Source: Chitinophaga parva (GTDB lineage Bacteria > Bacteroidota > Bacteroidia > Chitinophagales > Chitinophagaceae). From it: DNA of 64,000 bases. The notes under the pieces are model-generated. The model did not search any database. It had not been told where the DNA came from and worked only from the letters and a program-made list of their open reading frames with translations. Positions 57,721 to 64,000 of this stretch are shown here, piece by piece. Numbering within the stretch: position 1 is the stretch's first letter; the number at the start of each line of letters is the position of its first letter. The stretch is from NCBI RefSeq assembly GCF_003071345.1, contig NZ_QCYK01000002.1, forward strand, positions 310,001 to 374,000, written 5' to 3'. Made by a program: the position numbers and the translations under genes.

Positions 57721-58455
57721 TCATCCGTTAGACTGCAGGATATTGAACCGGTTCAGCGCCTTTACGGTGGCATTCTTGTAATTGCGGCCAATAGGCAGGC
57801 TGATGGCGTTTTCCAGCTTTACGAGGGCAGGGGTGAAGGTGGTTACCTTTTCCAGCGCTATGATGTAAGAACGGTGCACGCGGATGAATTTGTGCTCCGG
57901 CAATTTCTTTTCCAGGTAGCCGATCTTGTTATAGGTAATGATCTGCCCTTGCATGGTTTTTACCCGCACATAATCGCGCAGGCTTTCAATGTAAATAATG
58001 TCTTTGAGCAATACTTTCACCATTTCCTTTTCTTCCCGCAGGTAGATGTAAGATTCGTTGAATGAATGCAGGAGCTGGTGGTCCGGGTCTGCCGCGGGGC
58101 TGGAAAGCTGGCTGCCCAGGGCCTTGCTCACTGCGCGCAGGAAGCGCTCAAAGGAAATAGGTTTCAGCAGATAGTCCACTACATCGAGGTCAAAGGCTTC
58201 CACGGCGTAATCGCGATAAGCAGTAGTGAGTATCACTTTGGGTTTGTAAGACAACGATTTGAGCAGCTCTATGCCGGTGATCTTGGGCATCTGGATATCC
58301 AGGAAAAGCAGGTCTATCTGCCGGTGTTGCAGGCAGGCCAGGGCCTCCACTGCGTTGTTGCAACTGCGGGCCAGTACCAGGCTATCCACGCGCTGTATGT
58401 AATTTTGCAGCAGCTGTATAGCCAGGGGTTCATCATCTACAACAAGACATTTCAT
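57721..58455 (-). CDS. LytTR-family response regulator
   Basis: DNA-binding response regulator of 244 residues: a receiver domain (VVDDEP; phosphoacceptor Asp53 in LLFLDIQMPKITG; TTAYRDYAVEAF; YLLKPISFERF) and a C-terminal LytTR domain (DIIYIESLRDYVRVKT, EHKFIRVHRSYIIAL). It overlaps its sensor kinase gene by four bases (ATGA). Its stop codon abuts the stop of the convergent ROK gene with no space between. Confidence 0.95.
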   Translation of the reverse strand: MKCLVVDDEPLAIQLLQNYIQRVDSLVLARSCNNAVEALACLQHRQIDLLFLDIQMPKITGIELLKSLSYKPKVILTTAYRDYAVEAFDLDVVDYLLKPISFERFLRAVSKALGSQLSSPAADPDHQLLHSFNESYIYLREEKEMVKVLLKDIIYIESLRDYVRVKTMQGQIITYNKIGYLEKKLPEHKFIRVHRSYIIALEKVTTFTPALVKLENAISLPIGRNYKNATVKALNRFNILQSNG

Positions 58456-59504
58456 ATCGCTATTTTCAGGATCACGAGGTAAGATTCTTCATCAAAGATC
58501 TGCAGGGAATACTGGTCCTTGTAGATCAGGTCCAGCCGTTTTTTAACATTGGTAAGCCCAATGCCGCAATGGGCGGACTTTTCCAGGGGCGGATCACATT
58601 TGCTGTTTTCTATTTTAATGATCAGCTGTGCATCGTTTACCAGGATGTCAATGTGCACCCAGATATTACCAATATCGTTGCTGAAGCCGTGCTTGAAACT
58701 GTTTTCCACGAAGGGCAGGATGAGCAGGGGCGCTATCAGGTACCCACTTACATCTGACAGTACATTCAATGACACATCCAGCCTGTCCTCATAACGGATC
58801 TTTTCCAGCACGATATAATTTTCAATATAGGCGATCTCCTTTTGCAACGGTACAAAAGGCTTGTTGCTTTCATACAGCATGTAGCTCATGAGCTCAGAAA
58901 GCTTGTACACTACTTCCGGCGCCTTCCGCGACTGATCGATGGTAAGGGCGTAGAGATTGTTAAGGGTGTTGAAAAGGAAGTGCGGGTGGATCTGCCCTTT
59001 CAGGTATTTAAGTTCTGCCTCCAGCTTTTCGTGCTGATACACCTGTTTTTCTTTCTGGCTTACATACCATTGTTTGATGAAATGCATTGTAGCTACCAGG
59101 GCCACTACAGAGTACACGCCAAAGGTTTCCATGATGATCTTGGGCACATACCACAGCGGCTGCACAGTAGCCCAATCCGGGTAGAAATTGGGATACACGA
59201 TCTCGTAACTCACCAGTCTTGCACAGATGCCAAACCCGGTCACTGACAGGAAAAGCAGGTAGAGCAGGCGCCGGTTGCGGGGCTGCTCCCGGAGGTAGCG
59301 GGTGAGCAGGTAGAGCGTTACGTAGGTGGCGGTGATCTTCACCGGCAAGGCGATGGCGGCCGAGCAGATGCGTTTGTACGGCACTACTTCTATGGTGGAG
59401 GCGATGGGCCCGTCGTATATGTAGTAGCACACCCAGAAAAGGAGGTGCCCCACCCAGGTGGTGGAGAGGATGCGCTGGAATATGGACCGTAATTGGATAA
59501 ACAT
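58452..59504 (-). CDS. LytS-type sensor histidine kinase
   Basis: Membrane sensor kinase of 350 residues with four predicted N-terminal helices (to about residue 165), a short coiled coil (EKQVYQHEKLEAELKYLK), the His_kinase motif QIHPHFLFNTLNNLYAL and a degenerate ATPase domain (LPFVENSFKHG, GIGLTNVKKRLDLIY). No periplasmic ligand domain is visible. I chose ATG 59504, which begins just before the first helix. It is paired with the LytTR regulator downstream. Confidence 0.93.
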   Translation of the reverse strand: MFIQLRSIFQRILSTTWVGHLLFWVCYYIYDGPIASTIEVVPYKRICSAAIALPVKITATYVTLYLLTRYLREQPRNRRLLYLLFLSVTGFGICARLVSYEIVYPNFYPDWATVQPLWYVPKIIMETFGVYSVVALVATMHFIKQWYVSQKEKQVYQHEKLEAELKYLKGQIHPHFLFNTLNNLYALTIDQSRKAPEVVYKLSELMSYMLYESNKPFVPLQKEIAYIENYIVLEKIRYEDRLDVSLNVLSDVSGYLIAPLLILPFVENSFKHGFSNDIGNIWVHIDILVNDAQLIIKIENSKCDPPLEKSAHCGIGLTNVKKRLDLIYKDQYSLQIFDEESYLVILKIAI

Positions 59505-59689
59505 TTGTTTCAAGTTACCACTATTTGCCGCGGTGCCCAATGGGCATTCTGCAAACAACGGTCCCGGCCTACAAACGGCAGGAAGGCGGCTTCCCAGGGC
59601 TGGGTTTGCTAGCTGGAAGATTTTTTTTTGACGAGGATGCCGCTGTGGTAGCCGTTTCCGGGGGATGCCGGGAAAAAATTGAAATCTCT

Positions 59690-59720
59690 TTTGTTGTTAT
59701 TGGGAAAAATCATATTTTTG
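59690..59720 (+). promoter_or_regulatory. Canonical Bacteroidota promoter of the tRNA-Gln gene
   Basis: TTTG at 59690-59693 and an exact -7 element TATTTTTG at 59713-59720 are separated by 19 bases, matching the Bacteroidota housekeeping consensus. The tRNA begins 25 bases after the -7 element. Confidence 0.85.
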
Positions 59721-59744
59721 CATCCCGCAATACGGAAAAAGCAT

Positions 59745-59815
59745 TGCCGAATAGTATAACGGTAGTACGACAGACTCTGACTCTGTTTGTCTTGGTTCGA
59801 ATCCAGGTTCGGCAA
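59745..59815 (+). tRNA. tRNA-Gln (anticodon CUG)
   Basis: A 71-base cloverleaf: acceptor arms TGCCGAA (59745-59751) and TTCGGCA (59808-59814) pair perfectly, the anticodon stem ACAGA/TCTGT (59770-59774, 59782-59786) encloses the loop CTCTGAC with anticodon CTG at 59777-59779, and the T arm is CTTGG-TTCGAAT-CCAGG. The discriminator is A59815; CCA is not encoded. An integrase gene follows 100 bases downstream, so the 3' half is a probable attachment site. Confidence 0.93.
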
Positions 59816-59821
59816 CAAATG

Positions 59822-59845
59822 AAACCCGCAACAGTAGCGGGTTTT
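59822..59845 (+). terminator. Terminator of the tRNA-Gln gene
   Basis: AAACCCGC (59822-59829) and GCGGGTTT (59837-59844) pair perfectly around AACAGTA, followed by one more T and AT-rich sequence. Confidence 0.8.
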
Positions 59846-59916
59846 ATAAATTAAAGCCCCATTTATTAGCTGTGATGCTTTGTTGTTCGTCATTAAAAAC
59901 GTCAATAAAAGCAAAG

Positions 59917-61278
59917 ATGAAAATGTTACCCAACGGCTGTTCTTACAGCGAGTTCAACATCGTACCCGCCAACTGGAATACCTCCCGTGCTTCAATCAAA
60001 AAAACTTGGTACATGGAATACTACTTTCATGACCCGGCATTTAAGGACCGCTATCCGAATGGCTTCCCCGTTCGCCGTAAGGGTGGTATTAACCGCGTGA
60101 AGGATCTTGATAGCCGTCAGCAACTGATGCAGCAGCTGTGTGATCTGCAGCGGGATCTGCTGGAAAACCAAGGTTACAATCCCATTACCAAAACGATGTT
60201 GGAGGCTGAAGTGCCAGATGCAGAACCAACCCTCCCGCCAGCGCCAGCGCCAATACATTACCCGGTCGATGATCGTACACTCAGTACTCATAAGTACCTG
60301 GAATCGCTCAACGGCCTGATACCGGATGTGGACACGCCGTTAATCCCGGCCCTATGGCTTGGCCTTAAAAGAAAGGTGTACGCGCCCAAAGCAGTAAATG
60401 ACATCGGTAGCATTATCCGCGGCGTGGAAGACGCTGCCAGGGCCCTGCAGCTGGACCAGCTGAAGATCTCTGAGCTGAAACGCCGGCACCTGGTGCTCAT
60501 CCTGGAGAAGTGTGCAGAGCTCAATCCCAAATGGAGCGATAACCGCCGCAACATGTACAAGGCATACCTATCTGGCATCATCAAACCATTACTCACCCTG
60601 GAATGCCTGGAAAACAATCCCACTGCCGGCATTGATAAGGTAGATGTCGTACGCCCACCGCGGGAGAAGCCTACCTGGGAAGAGCGCAAGAAGATAGGCG
60701 ACCACCTGAAGGAACGAGATTACCGATTTTGGCGGTTCGTCCAAATGTTCTTTCACAGCGGGGCCAGGGAAACCGAACTGATAGAGGTGAAGGACACTGA
60801 TGTTGACCTGGAGAACCAAACCGTATGGGTTACCGTTCGGAAGCGGAAAGGATCGCCAGTGAGAACCAGGAAGCCTATTAAAACCATAGCGCTACCTATA
60901 TGGCAAGAAGTATTGCAGGAGTGCAATGCCGTCCGCGCAAAGCATCCTGGTACGCCGGTGAACTTGTTTGGGCGGCTACTCAAACCTGGCATATTAAGCG
61001 ATAGAAGTACAATACGGCCCGATCAGGTTGGCCGTCGCTGGAAGAAATACGTTAAGGGTGACCTGGGCATAGAAAAGGATCTGTATTCCCTGAAGCACCT
61101 CAACACGGAAGAAATGATGGATGCCCTGTCAAAAGAAACCAGCATTGAGCAGGCCGAAAAAGAGGTTGCGGATATTATGAGCCATACCAGCGAAAAGATG
61201 CTGCAGCAGGTGTATGATCAAAAGAATGCCGAGCGCAAGAACTGGCGGGCGGCAGCAGTGAGCAACCCTTTCTGTTGA
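59917..61278 (+). CDS. Tyrosine-recombinase-like phage integrase with altered catalytic box
   Basis: 453-residue integrase-like protein: an N-terminal arm (to about 100), a core-binding domain (about 150-250; KLSELKRR-like helix, ISELKRRHLVLILEKC) and a catalytic domain (FHSGARETELIEV with the first Arg; VRKRKG beta-hairpin; SLKHLNTEEM; IMSHTSEKMLQQVYD with the final Tyr). The second box reads H-L-N-T where HxxR is usual, so one catalytic Arg is not seen. I chose ATG 59917, which has an A-rich leader; upstream residues are not integrase-like. It points away from the adjacent tRNA-Gln gene. Confidence 0.82.
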   Translation: MKMLPNGCSYSEFNIVPANWNTSRASIKKTWYMEYYFHDPAFKDRYPNGFPVRRKGGINRVKDLDSRQQLMQQLCDLQRDLLENQGYNPITKTMLEAEVPDAEPTLPPAPAPIHYPVDDRTLSTHKYLESLNGLIPDVDTPLIPALWLGLKRKVYAPKAVNDIGSIIRGVEDAARALQLDQLKISELKRRHLVLILEKCAELNPKWSDNRRNMYKAYLSGIIKPLLTLECLENNPTAGIDKVDVVRPPREKPTWEERKKIGDHLKERDYRFWRFVQMFFHSGARETELIEVKDTDVDLENQTVWVTVRKRKGSPVRTRKPIKTIALPIWQEVLQECNAVRAKHPGTPVNLFGRLLKPGILSDRSTIRPDQVGRRWKKYVKGDLGIEKDLYSLKHLNTEEMMDALSKETSIEQAEKEVADIMSHTSEKMLQQVYDQKNAERKNWRAAAVSNPFC

Positions 61279-61297
61279 TCTCGCGAAATGTTAGTAT

Positions 61298-61612
61298 ATG
61301 CGAAGAGACTTTGAAATCGAGCTTCACATCGGTGACAACCGCCAGATGCTCAGAATTGGCCAGCCCCCAGGTGGCGGCAGCGGTTATGACATTTCTTACT
61401 ACGAGAACCCGGATGTTAACAAATACTGGCACCTGGGCACGGTGATATTGTCAGATGGATATTGGGTGTTCCACATGAACCCAAACAACATAGTGGATAT
61501 GGAGGGAATGGAGTTGATTGCATTCCTCCTGAACGGAGATGAAAGCAATTATCCGTTGCGCATCGAAATCCGCCACGCCCGGGATCCATGGCAACGAAAA
61601 AGCTGCCCATGA
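61298..61612 (+). CDS. Hypothetical protein of the integrated element
   Basis: 104 residues, 19 bases after the integrase stop on the same strand. The sequence alternates beta-strands (FEIELHIGDNRQMLRIGQ; YDISYYENPDVNKYWHLG; LRIEIRHARD) with a short helix (MEGMELIAFLLN). No signal peptide or membrane segment; no family recognised. Probably co-transcribed with the integrase. Confidence 0.65.
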   Translation: MRRDFEIELHIGDNRQMLRIGQPPGGGSGYDISYYENPDVNKYWHLGTVILSDGYWVFHMNPNNIVDMEGMELIAFLLNGDESNYPLRIEIRHARDPWQRKSCP

Positions 61613-61679
61613 ATAGGCGGCCGGTAATCTCATTGTTTGTTAACCCATCTGAAGGTAGGAAAATATTATTTGTAGGATG

Positions 61680-61886
61680 TTAATTATCAGTTAATATATC
61701 CTGTAGAATTAGCTCTTCAATTCTCCGGCTGGCACCACGCCCATACTTCGCACGAAAGGCGGCCATAATGGATGGGAGCACGGTAAGGGGGTACTGCTGG
61801 CGCTTTTCTATATTCAGGGCCGCGGCTGACTTCCGCCCGGCATCTACCCTGGCGCCCCCGCTGCCGGGCTTTCTTTTCTTATCCAT
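61680..61886 (-). CDS. Small basic protein, possible DNA-binding
   Basis: 68 residues. The N-terminal SGGARVDAGRKS segment is common in small phage and island proteins of Bacteroidota, and the C-terminal half (IMAAFRAKYGRGASRRIEELIL) could form helix-turn-helix or ribbon-helix-helix-like helices. ATG 61886 was chosen because the upstream frame overlaps the next gene. It overlaps the upstream gene by 8 bases, so the two are coupled. Confidence 0.6.
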   Translation of the reverse strand: MDKKRKPGSGGARVDAGRKSAAALNIEKRQQYPLTVLPSIMAAFRAKYGRGASRRIEELILQDILTDN

Positions 61887-62205
61887 TCTGCTGGTCCTCC
61901 CACACCAGATAGGCACGGTACCATGCCCAAGCATCGTCCAGCAGGGCCGTTAATTGGGGCTCGTCGTCCTTGTTGAACTCGACAATATTGTCATGAAATT
62001 TCATCACAACGAGCTGGAATACCTCGTCCCTTCCATATTGATAATCCTTGCTGACATAGCTATCACCGGCTACCGGATCATCATCGTCCATGCTCAGAAC
62101 CCGGATAAGCGATATGGGGGACTGCGTGTGCAGAATGTACTGTCCGGCTTGCGGGCGTTGCGGATCTTCCGCTAAAAGGAACCTATTTTGTTCTATCTTT
62201 GCCAT
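61879..62205 (-). CDS. Hypothetical protein of the integrated element
   Basis: 108 residues, acidic (SMDDDDPVAGD; FNKDDEPQLTALLDDAWAWY). Reads as a small alpha/beta protein without membrane segments. No family recognised. It starts at ATG 62205; the longer in-frame option adds nine residues. It overlaps the 68-residue gene by 8 bases. Confidence 0.62.
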   Translation of the reverse strand: MAKIEQNRFLLAEDPQRPQAGQYILHTQSPISLIRVLSMDDDDPVAGDSYVSKDYQYGRDEVFQLVVMKFHDNIVEFNKDDEPQLTALLDDAWAWYRAYLVWEDQQNG

Positions 62206-62234
62206 GATCACTGATTGTGATTGCTTTAACAATT

Positions 62235-62260
62235 AGCCCCGGGAGTGATTACCCGGGGCT
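62235..62260. terminator. Hairpin between small genes of the element
   Basis: AGCCCCGGG (62235-62243) and CCCGGGGCT (62252-62260) form a perfect 9-base stem around AGTGATTA, with a T-rich run on the plus-strand side (62261-62270). It lies downstream of the minus-strand 52-residue gene. Confidence 0.65.
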
Positions 62261-62275
62261 TTATTTTTTTGTCGC

Positions 62276-62434
62276 TTAATTTTTTACCAACCGGCCAACT
62301 ATTTTACGGCCATTTCTTTTTGCATCTACCTTTCTTTGCTTATTGATTTCCAGCGCCTCTTTGTAGGATGAGGCTTCAATGATATGAGTGTAAGCTACTC
62401 CGTTGATGATCACCTGGTTGATGTACTTGTTCAT
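62276..62434 (-). CDS. 52-residue basic protein of the integrated element
   Basis: A short gene that is easily missed: ATG at 62434, stop at 62276. It starts MNKYINQVIINGVAYTHII with two beta-strands and continues with a helix and a basic tail (NKQRKVDAKRNGRK), ending KN. The coding pattern, the good start context and the hairpin after the stop support it. It lies between the 106-residue gene and the 108-residue gene on the same strand. Function unknown; a small nucleic-acid-binding protein is possible. Confidence 0.6.
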   Translation of the reverse strand: MNKYINQVIINGVAYTHIIEASSYKEALEINKQRKVDAKRNGRKIVGRLVKN

Positions 62435-62469
62435 TTTGTTTGATTTGATTGTGATTGATTGCTTTAATA

Positions 62470-62790
62470 TTAAAAAAGATTTGATTTCAATGCCTTGTTT
62501 GCTGCTTCATTTCCTTCAGCAATCCGGGCAATAGCTGCCTTGCCCTCTGCTATTTTAGCATCCTCTTGGGCTATTTTAGCCATCATTTCAGCGGCTTGTT
62601 CAACGCCAAGGTGCTTGGCCTTGGTTTCCAGTTCGTCAAGCGCCTTTTCAGCCTCTTCATATGTGGCGAAGGTAGTTTCGGGAAGCAGGTAAGTCTCTGT
62701 GCGGTTCTTTTCTTCCCAAAAAACAATACCCATCTTGCCATCCACACTTTTCACTTCTCCGATGCCATATTTTAAGTTGATAACGTACAT
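62470..62790 (-). CDS. Small coiled-coil protein of the integrated element
   Basis: 106 residues. The first half is beta-rich (YVINLKYGIGEVKSVDGKMG; IVFWEEKNRTETYLLPE), the second half is a long Ala/Glu/Lys helix with heptad character (TYEEAEKALDELETKAK; AEGKAAIARIAEGNEAANK). ATG 62790 was chosen because it directly follows a promoter with a canonical -7 element at 62812-62819. First gene of the minus-strand small-gene cluster; no family recognised. Confidence 0.68.
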   Translation of the reverse strand: MYVINLKYGIGEVKSVDGKMGIVFWEEKNRTETYLLPETTFATYEEAEKALDELETKAKHLGVEQAAEMMAKIAQEDAKIAEGKAAIARIAEGNEAANKALKSNLF

Positions 62791-62811
62791 AGTGTTTGTT
62801 GTTTGATGAAG

Positions 62812-62860
62812 TAAAGATACGACTATGTTTTGAAAAAACAAATTATTTTTTCAAAAAACA
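62812..62860 (-). promoter_or_regulatory. Promoter with two operator-like palindromes for the small-gene cluster
   Basis: On the minus strand a TTTG element (62842-62839) and a -7 element TATCTTTA (62819-62812; one mismatch) are spaced by 19 bases. TGTTTTGAAAAAACA (62826-62840) and TTTTTTCAAAAAACA (62846-62860) are near-palindromic and 20 bases apart, overlapping and flanking the TTTG element. This fits a phage-type repressor operator, but AT-rich runs also give such patterns by chance. Confidence 0.5.
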
Positions 62861-62897
62861 GGAAATATTTTTTCAGGCCCTCCGGGACATAAAAAAA

Positions 62898-62915
62898 CCA
62901 CTCTGGGAAGAGTGG
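62898..62915. terminator. Bidirectional terminator-like hairpin
   Basis: CCACTCT (62898-62904) and AGAGTGG (62909-62915) pair around GGGA, with seven A residues before it (T on the minus strand) and CTTTT after it. The region 62861-63095 holds no convincing gene; a 66-codon plus frame through it runs across this hairpin. Confidence 0.65.
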
Positions 62916-63095
62916 CTTTTAACCAGCACCTTTATACGTGCCTGGCTGCGGATGCAGGACGAATATCAGGTGTCGCTGCGCATGGTATCTGCGTAATAAA
63001 AAAGCCAGGGAACAATCCCCGGCCGTGCATATATCAACCAAAATCTGTACTTTAACAAGGATTTTTTGTTATTTGATAGTAAACCCTGAACCCTA

Positions 63096-63500
63096 ATGGA
63101 ATCCCTAATTACCACTCTGGTAACAACGTTGGTAGGCCTTCTTGTAACTGGCTTTGCCTATCTTAGCTATAAACACCCACCAATTTGCCGCAAGGTGTCG
63201 TTGATTTTCGCCAATGTAACTTTGCCAATTATGCTGGGTATTGTGTTTTATTATAGGGGTCACGTTGATGCGCTCATGCAATGCCAATCAATTATTCCTT
63301 TGGCAGAAAACAAAAAATTCCTTGATATTATCATATCAGACCGCCAAGTCGTTTCATATTTGGGGTTAGCATTTGTGTTAGACGTTATTATTGTGGTAGT
63401 TTTCTTTTTCCTTTCTTATCTATTTCAAGACATGCATGCAGAAAAAATAAAGAACGCTAACGATGATCCCCCAGGCCGCTCCAACGGCGCAGAAAATTAG
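63096..63500 (+). CDS. Small membrane protein of the integrated element
   Basis: 134 residues with three predicted membrane helices (about 5-24, 33-52 and 87-110; LVTTLVGLLVTGFAYLSY, LIFANVTLPIMLGIVFYY, GLAFVLDVIIVVVFFFLSYL) and a charged cytoplasmic tail (HAEKIKNANDDPPGRSNG). No family recognised; a holin-like role is possible but not shown. Its last 81 bases overlap a small minus-strand frame at 63420-63527. Confidence 0.62.
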   Translation: MESLITTLVTTLVGLLVTGFAYLSYKHPPICRKVSLIFANVTLPIMLGIVFYYRGHVDALMQCQSIIPLAENKKFLDIIISDRQVVSYLGLAFVLDVIIVVVFFFLSYLFQDMHAEKIKNANDDPPGRSNGAEN

Positions 63501-63527
63501 AAGTTTCTTTAATTCCTTCCTATTCAT
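63420..63527 (-). CDS. Possible 35-residue single-helix membrane protein, coupled to the lysozyme-like gene
   Basis: The ATG at 63527 overlaps the TGA stop of the lysozyme-like gene (ATGA). The product starts MNRKELKKLLIFCAV, has one membrane helix (about 9-29) and ends CMHVLK. It lies antisense to the 3' end of the 63096-63500 gene, so coding status rests on the coupling and the clean basic-then-hydrophobic pattern only. Could be a lysis-associated microprotein, or chance. Confidence 0.4.
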   Translation of the reverse strand: MNRKELKKLLIFCAVGAAWGIIVSVLYFFCMHVLK

Positions 63528-63988
63528 AAGAATAACTCTTTTGATTGCTTATACATTGACGCGAAGTTATTCCGCTCTTTGTCTGTAGGCATATACTTCG
63601 CACTACCGTGCACCCACTCTTTCAGGTAGGCGTCGGACAGTTCCACTTCGTTATCGATACGCATGTGCAATATCAGATGTGGCGTACCTCCCACGTACAG
63701 GCCGCGCTGCTCCACCCGGTCCACCAGGAAATCAACACTGTCCTGCCATGAGCCGAAGGCGACAAATAGTCGTTGATTGCCTGTACCGTTCTCGCCCTTC
63801 TTCACAACGCCCTGGATGCGGTTGTCCCATTTTTCCGGCCACCGCGCACCATCCGCCTGCACGCCGGCGTAATTGTTATTTACTCCCGACCGGCCGTTAC
63901 CGCTTTCGTTTCGGAACATGATGTAAGCCGCACGCTTTACTTCCGCTGGCACGGCCAGGCCCTGAAGGTATTTAACCACTGCCCCCAT
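63524..63988 (-). CDS. Lysozyme-like / phage endolysin-type protein (start uncertain, near window edge)
   Basis: 154 residues from ATG 63988; the frame stays open to base 64000, so the true start may lie outside. The segment AAYIMFRNESGNGRSGVNNNY with a conserved Glu, YAGVQADGARWPEKW and VAFGSWQDSVDFLVDRV resemble a lysozyme-fold peptidoglycan hydrolase family of Bacteroidota phages and islands. No signal peptide is visible in the available part. It supports the view that the right edge is a phage-derived element. Confidence 0.62.
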   Translation of the reverse strand: MGAVVKYLQGLAVPAEVKRAAYIMFRNESGNGRSGVNNNYAGVQADGARWPEKWDNRIQGVVKKGENGTGNQRLFVAFGSWQDSVDFLVDRVEQRGLYVGGTPHLILHMRIDNEVELSDAYLKEWVHGSAKYMPTDKERNNFASMYKQSKELFL

Positions 63989-64000
63989 CTCAACGGAAGT

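Larger units (their letters stand above)
59816..64000. mobile_element. Probable integrated element (left end at tRNA-Gln), partial
   Basis: A tyrosine-recombinase-like gene lies directly behind a tRNA gene and is followed by small orphan genes, an operator-like palindromic promoter and a lysozyme-like gene, a layout typical of prophages and islands. The attachment repeat at the far end would be outside the window, so the boundary and type cannot be confirmed. No structural phage gene is visible. Confidence 0.6.

Noticed and set aside
62796..62996. 66-codon plus-strand frame
   Set aside because: It runs through the promoter palindromes and a terminator hairpin and starts inside the opposite gene's leader.

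Overview
The window looks like the chromosome of a Bacteroidota bacterium, most likely a soil-type member of the Chitinophagaceae. Three SusC-type TonB-dependent receptors are present, two of them with SusD partners. There is a FecI/FecR pair, a LytTR/HPHFLFN two-component system, and promoters of the Bacteroidota TTTG-N19-20-TAnnTTTG type. The genus is inferred from gene style only.

Layout. 1-2960: left-edge SusC receptor (minus, cut by the window). 3631-16063: FecI sigma, FecR, STN-domain SusC, SusD, two surface lipoproteins, a secreted metallophosphoesterase and a secreted double SGNH esterase; no glycoside hydrolase. 16326-22113: a stress/low-oxygen-type cluster made of an ADP-forming acyl-CoA synthetase, a divergent minus-strand operon (erythromycin-esterase-like protein, P-loop kinase, APH-like kinase) and a nitroreductase, with Crp/Fnr-type palindromes in front of the transcription units. 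22252-26002: GNAT, SGNH hydrolase, TetX-like flavin monooxygenase and an AraC regulator. 26082-30692: a tight minus-strand operon of aldehyde dehydrogenase, small membrane protein, SnoaL-like exported protein, K+-channel-like protein, bestrophin and an LCIB/C-type carbonic anhydrase. 30764-38930: SDRs, a baeRF protein, two paralogous AraC regulators each next to an oxidoreductase, and a creatininase-family amidohydrolase.

39407-43625: DoxX-like protein, NahK-like sugar 1-kinase, GH109-like protein and a GntR regulator. LacI/PurR-type palindromes (core CAAACGTTTG) sit in the three promoters, suggesting an N-acetylhexosamine regulon. 43870-57720: an alpha-mannoside locus with a six-hairpin glycosidase, SusC, SusD, GH38 alpha-mannosidase, ManA-like isomerase, sugar porter and ROK kinase. 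The same TATGTACA/TGTACATA operator covers the -7 element of two promoters here. A LytTR response regulator and its kinase follow on the opposite strand.

59690-64000: a tRNA-Gln(CUG) gene with a canonical promoter, followed at once by a tyrosine-recombinase-like integrase and small genes of phage or island type (including a lysozyme-like protein), so the right edge is probably the start of an integrated element whose far end is outside the window.

The main candidates for something new are (1) the carbonic anhydrase-bestrophin-K+ channel operon, which resembles the LCIB-bestrophin partnership of the algal CO2-concentrating mechanism, (2) the Fnr-box cluster, which resembles the mycobacterial dormancy regulon, and (3) the two operator systems with fixed geometry in the sugar loci.
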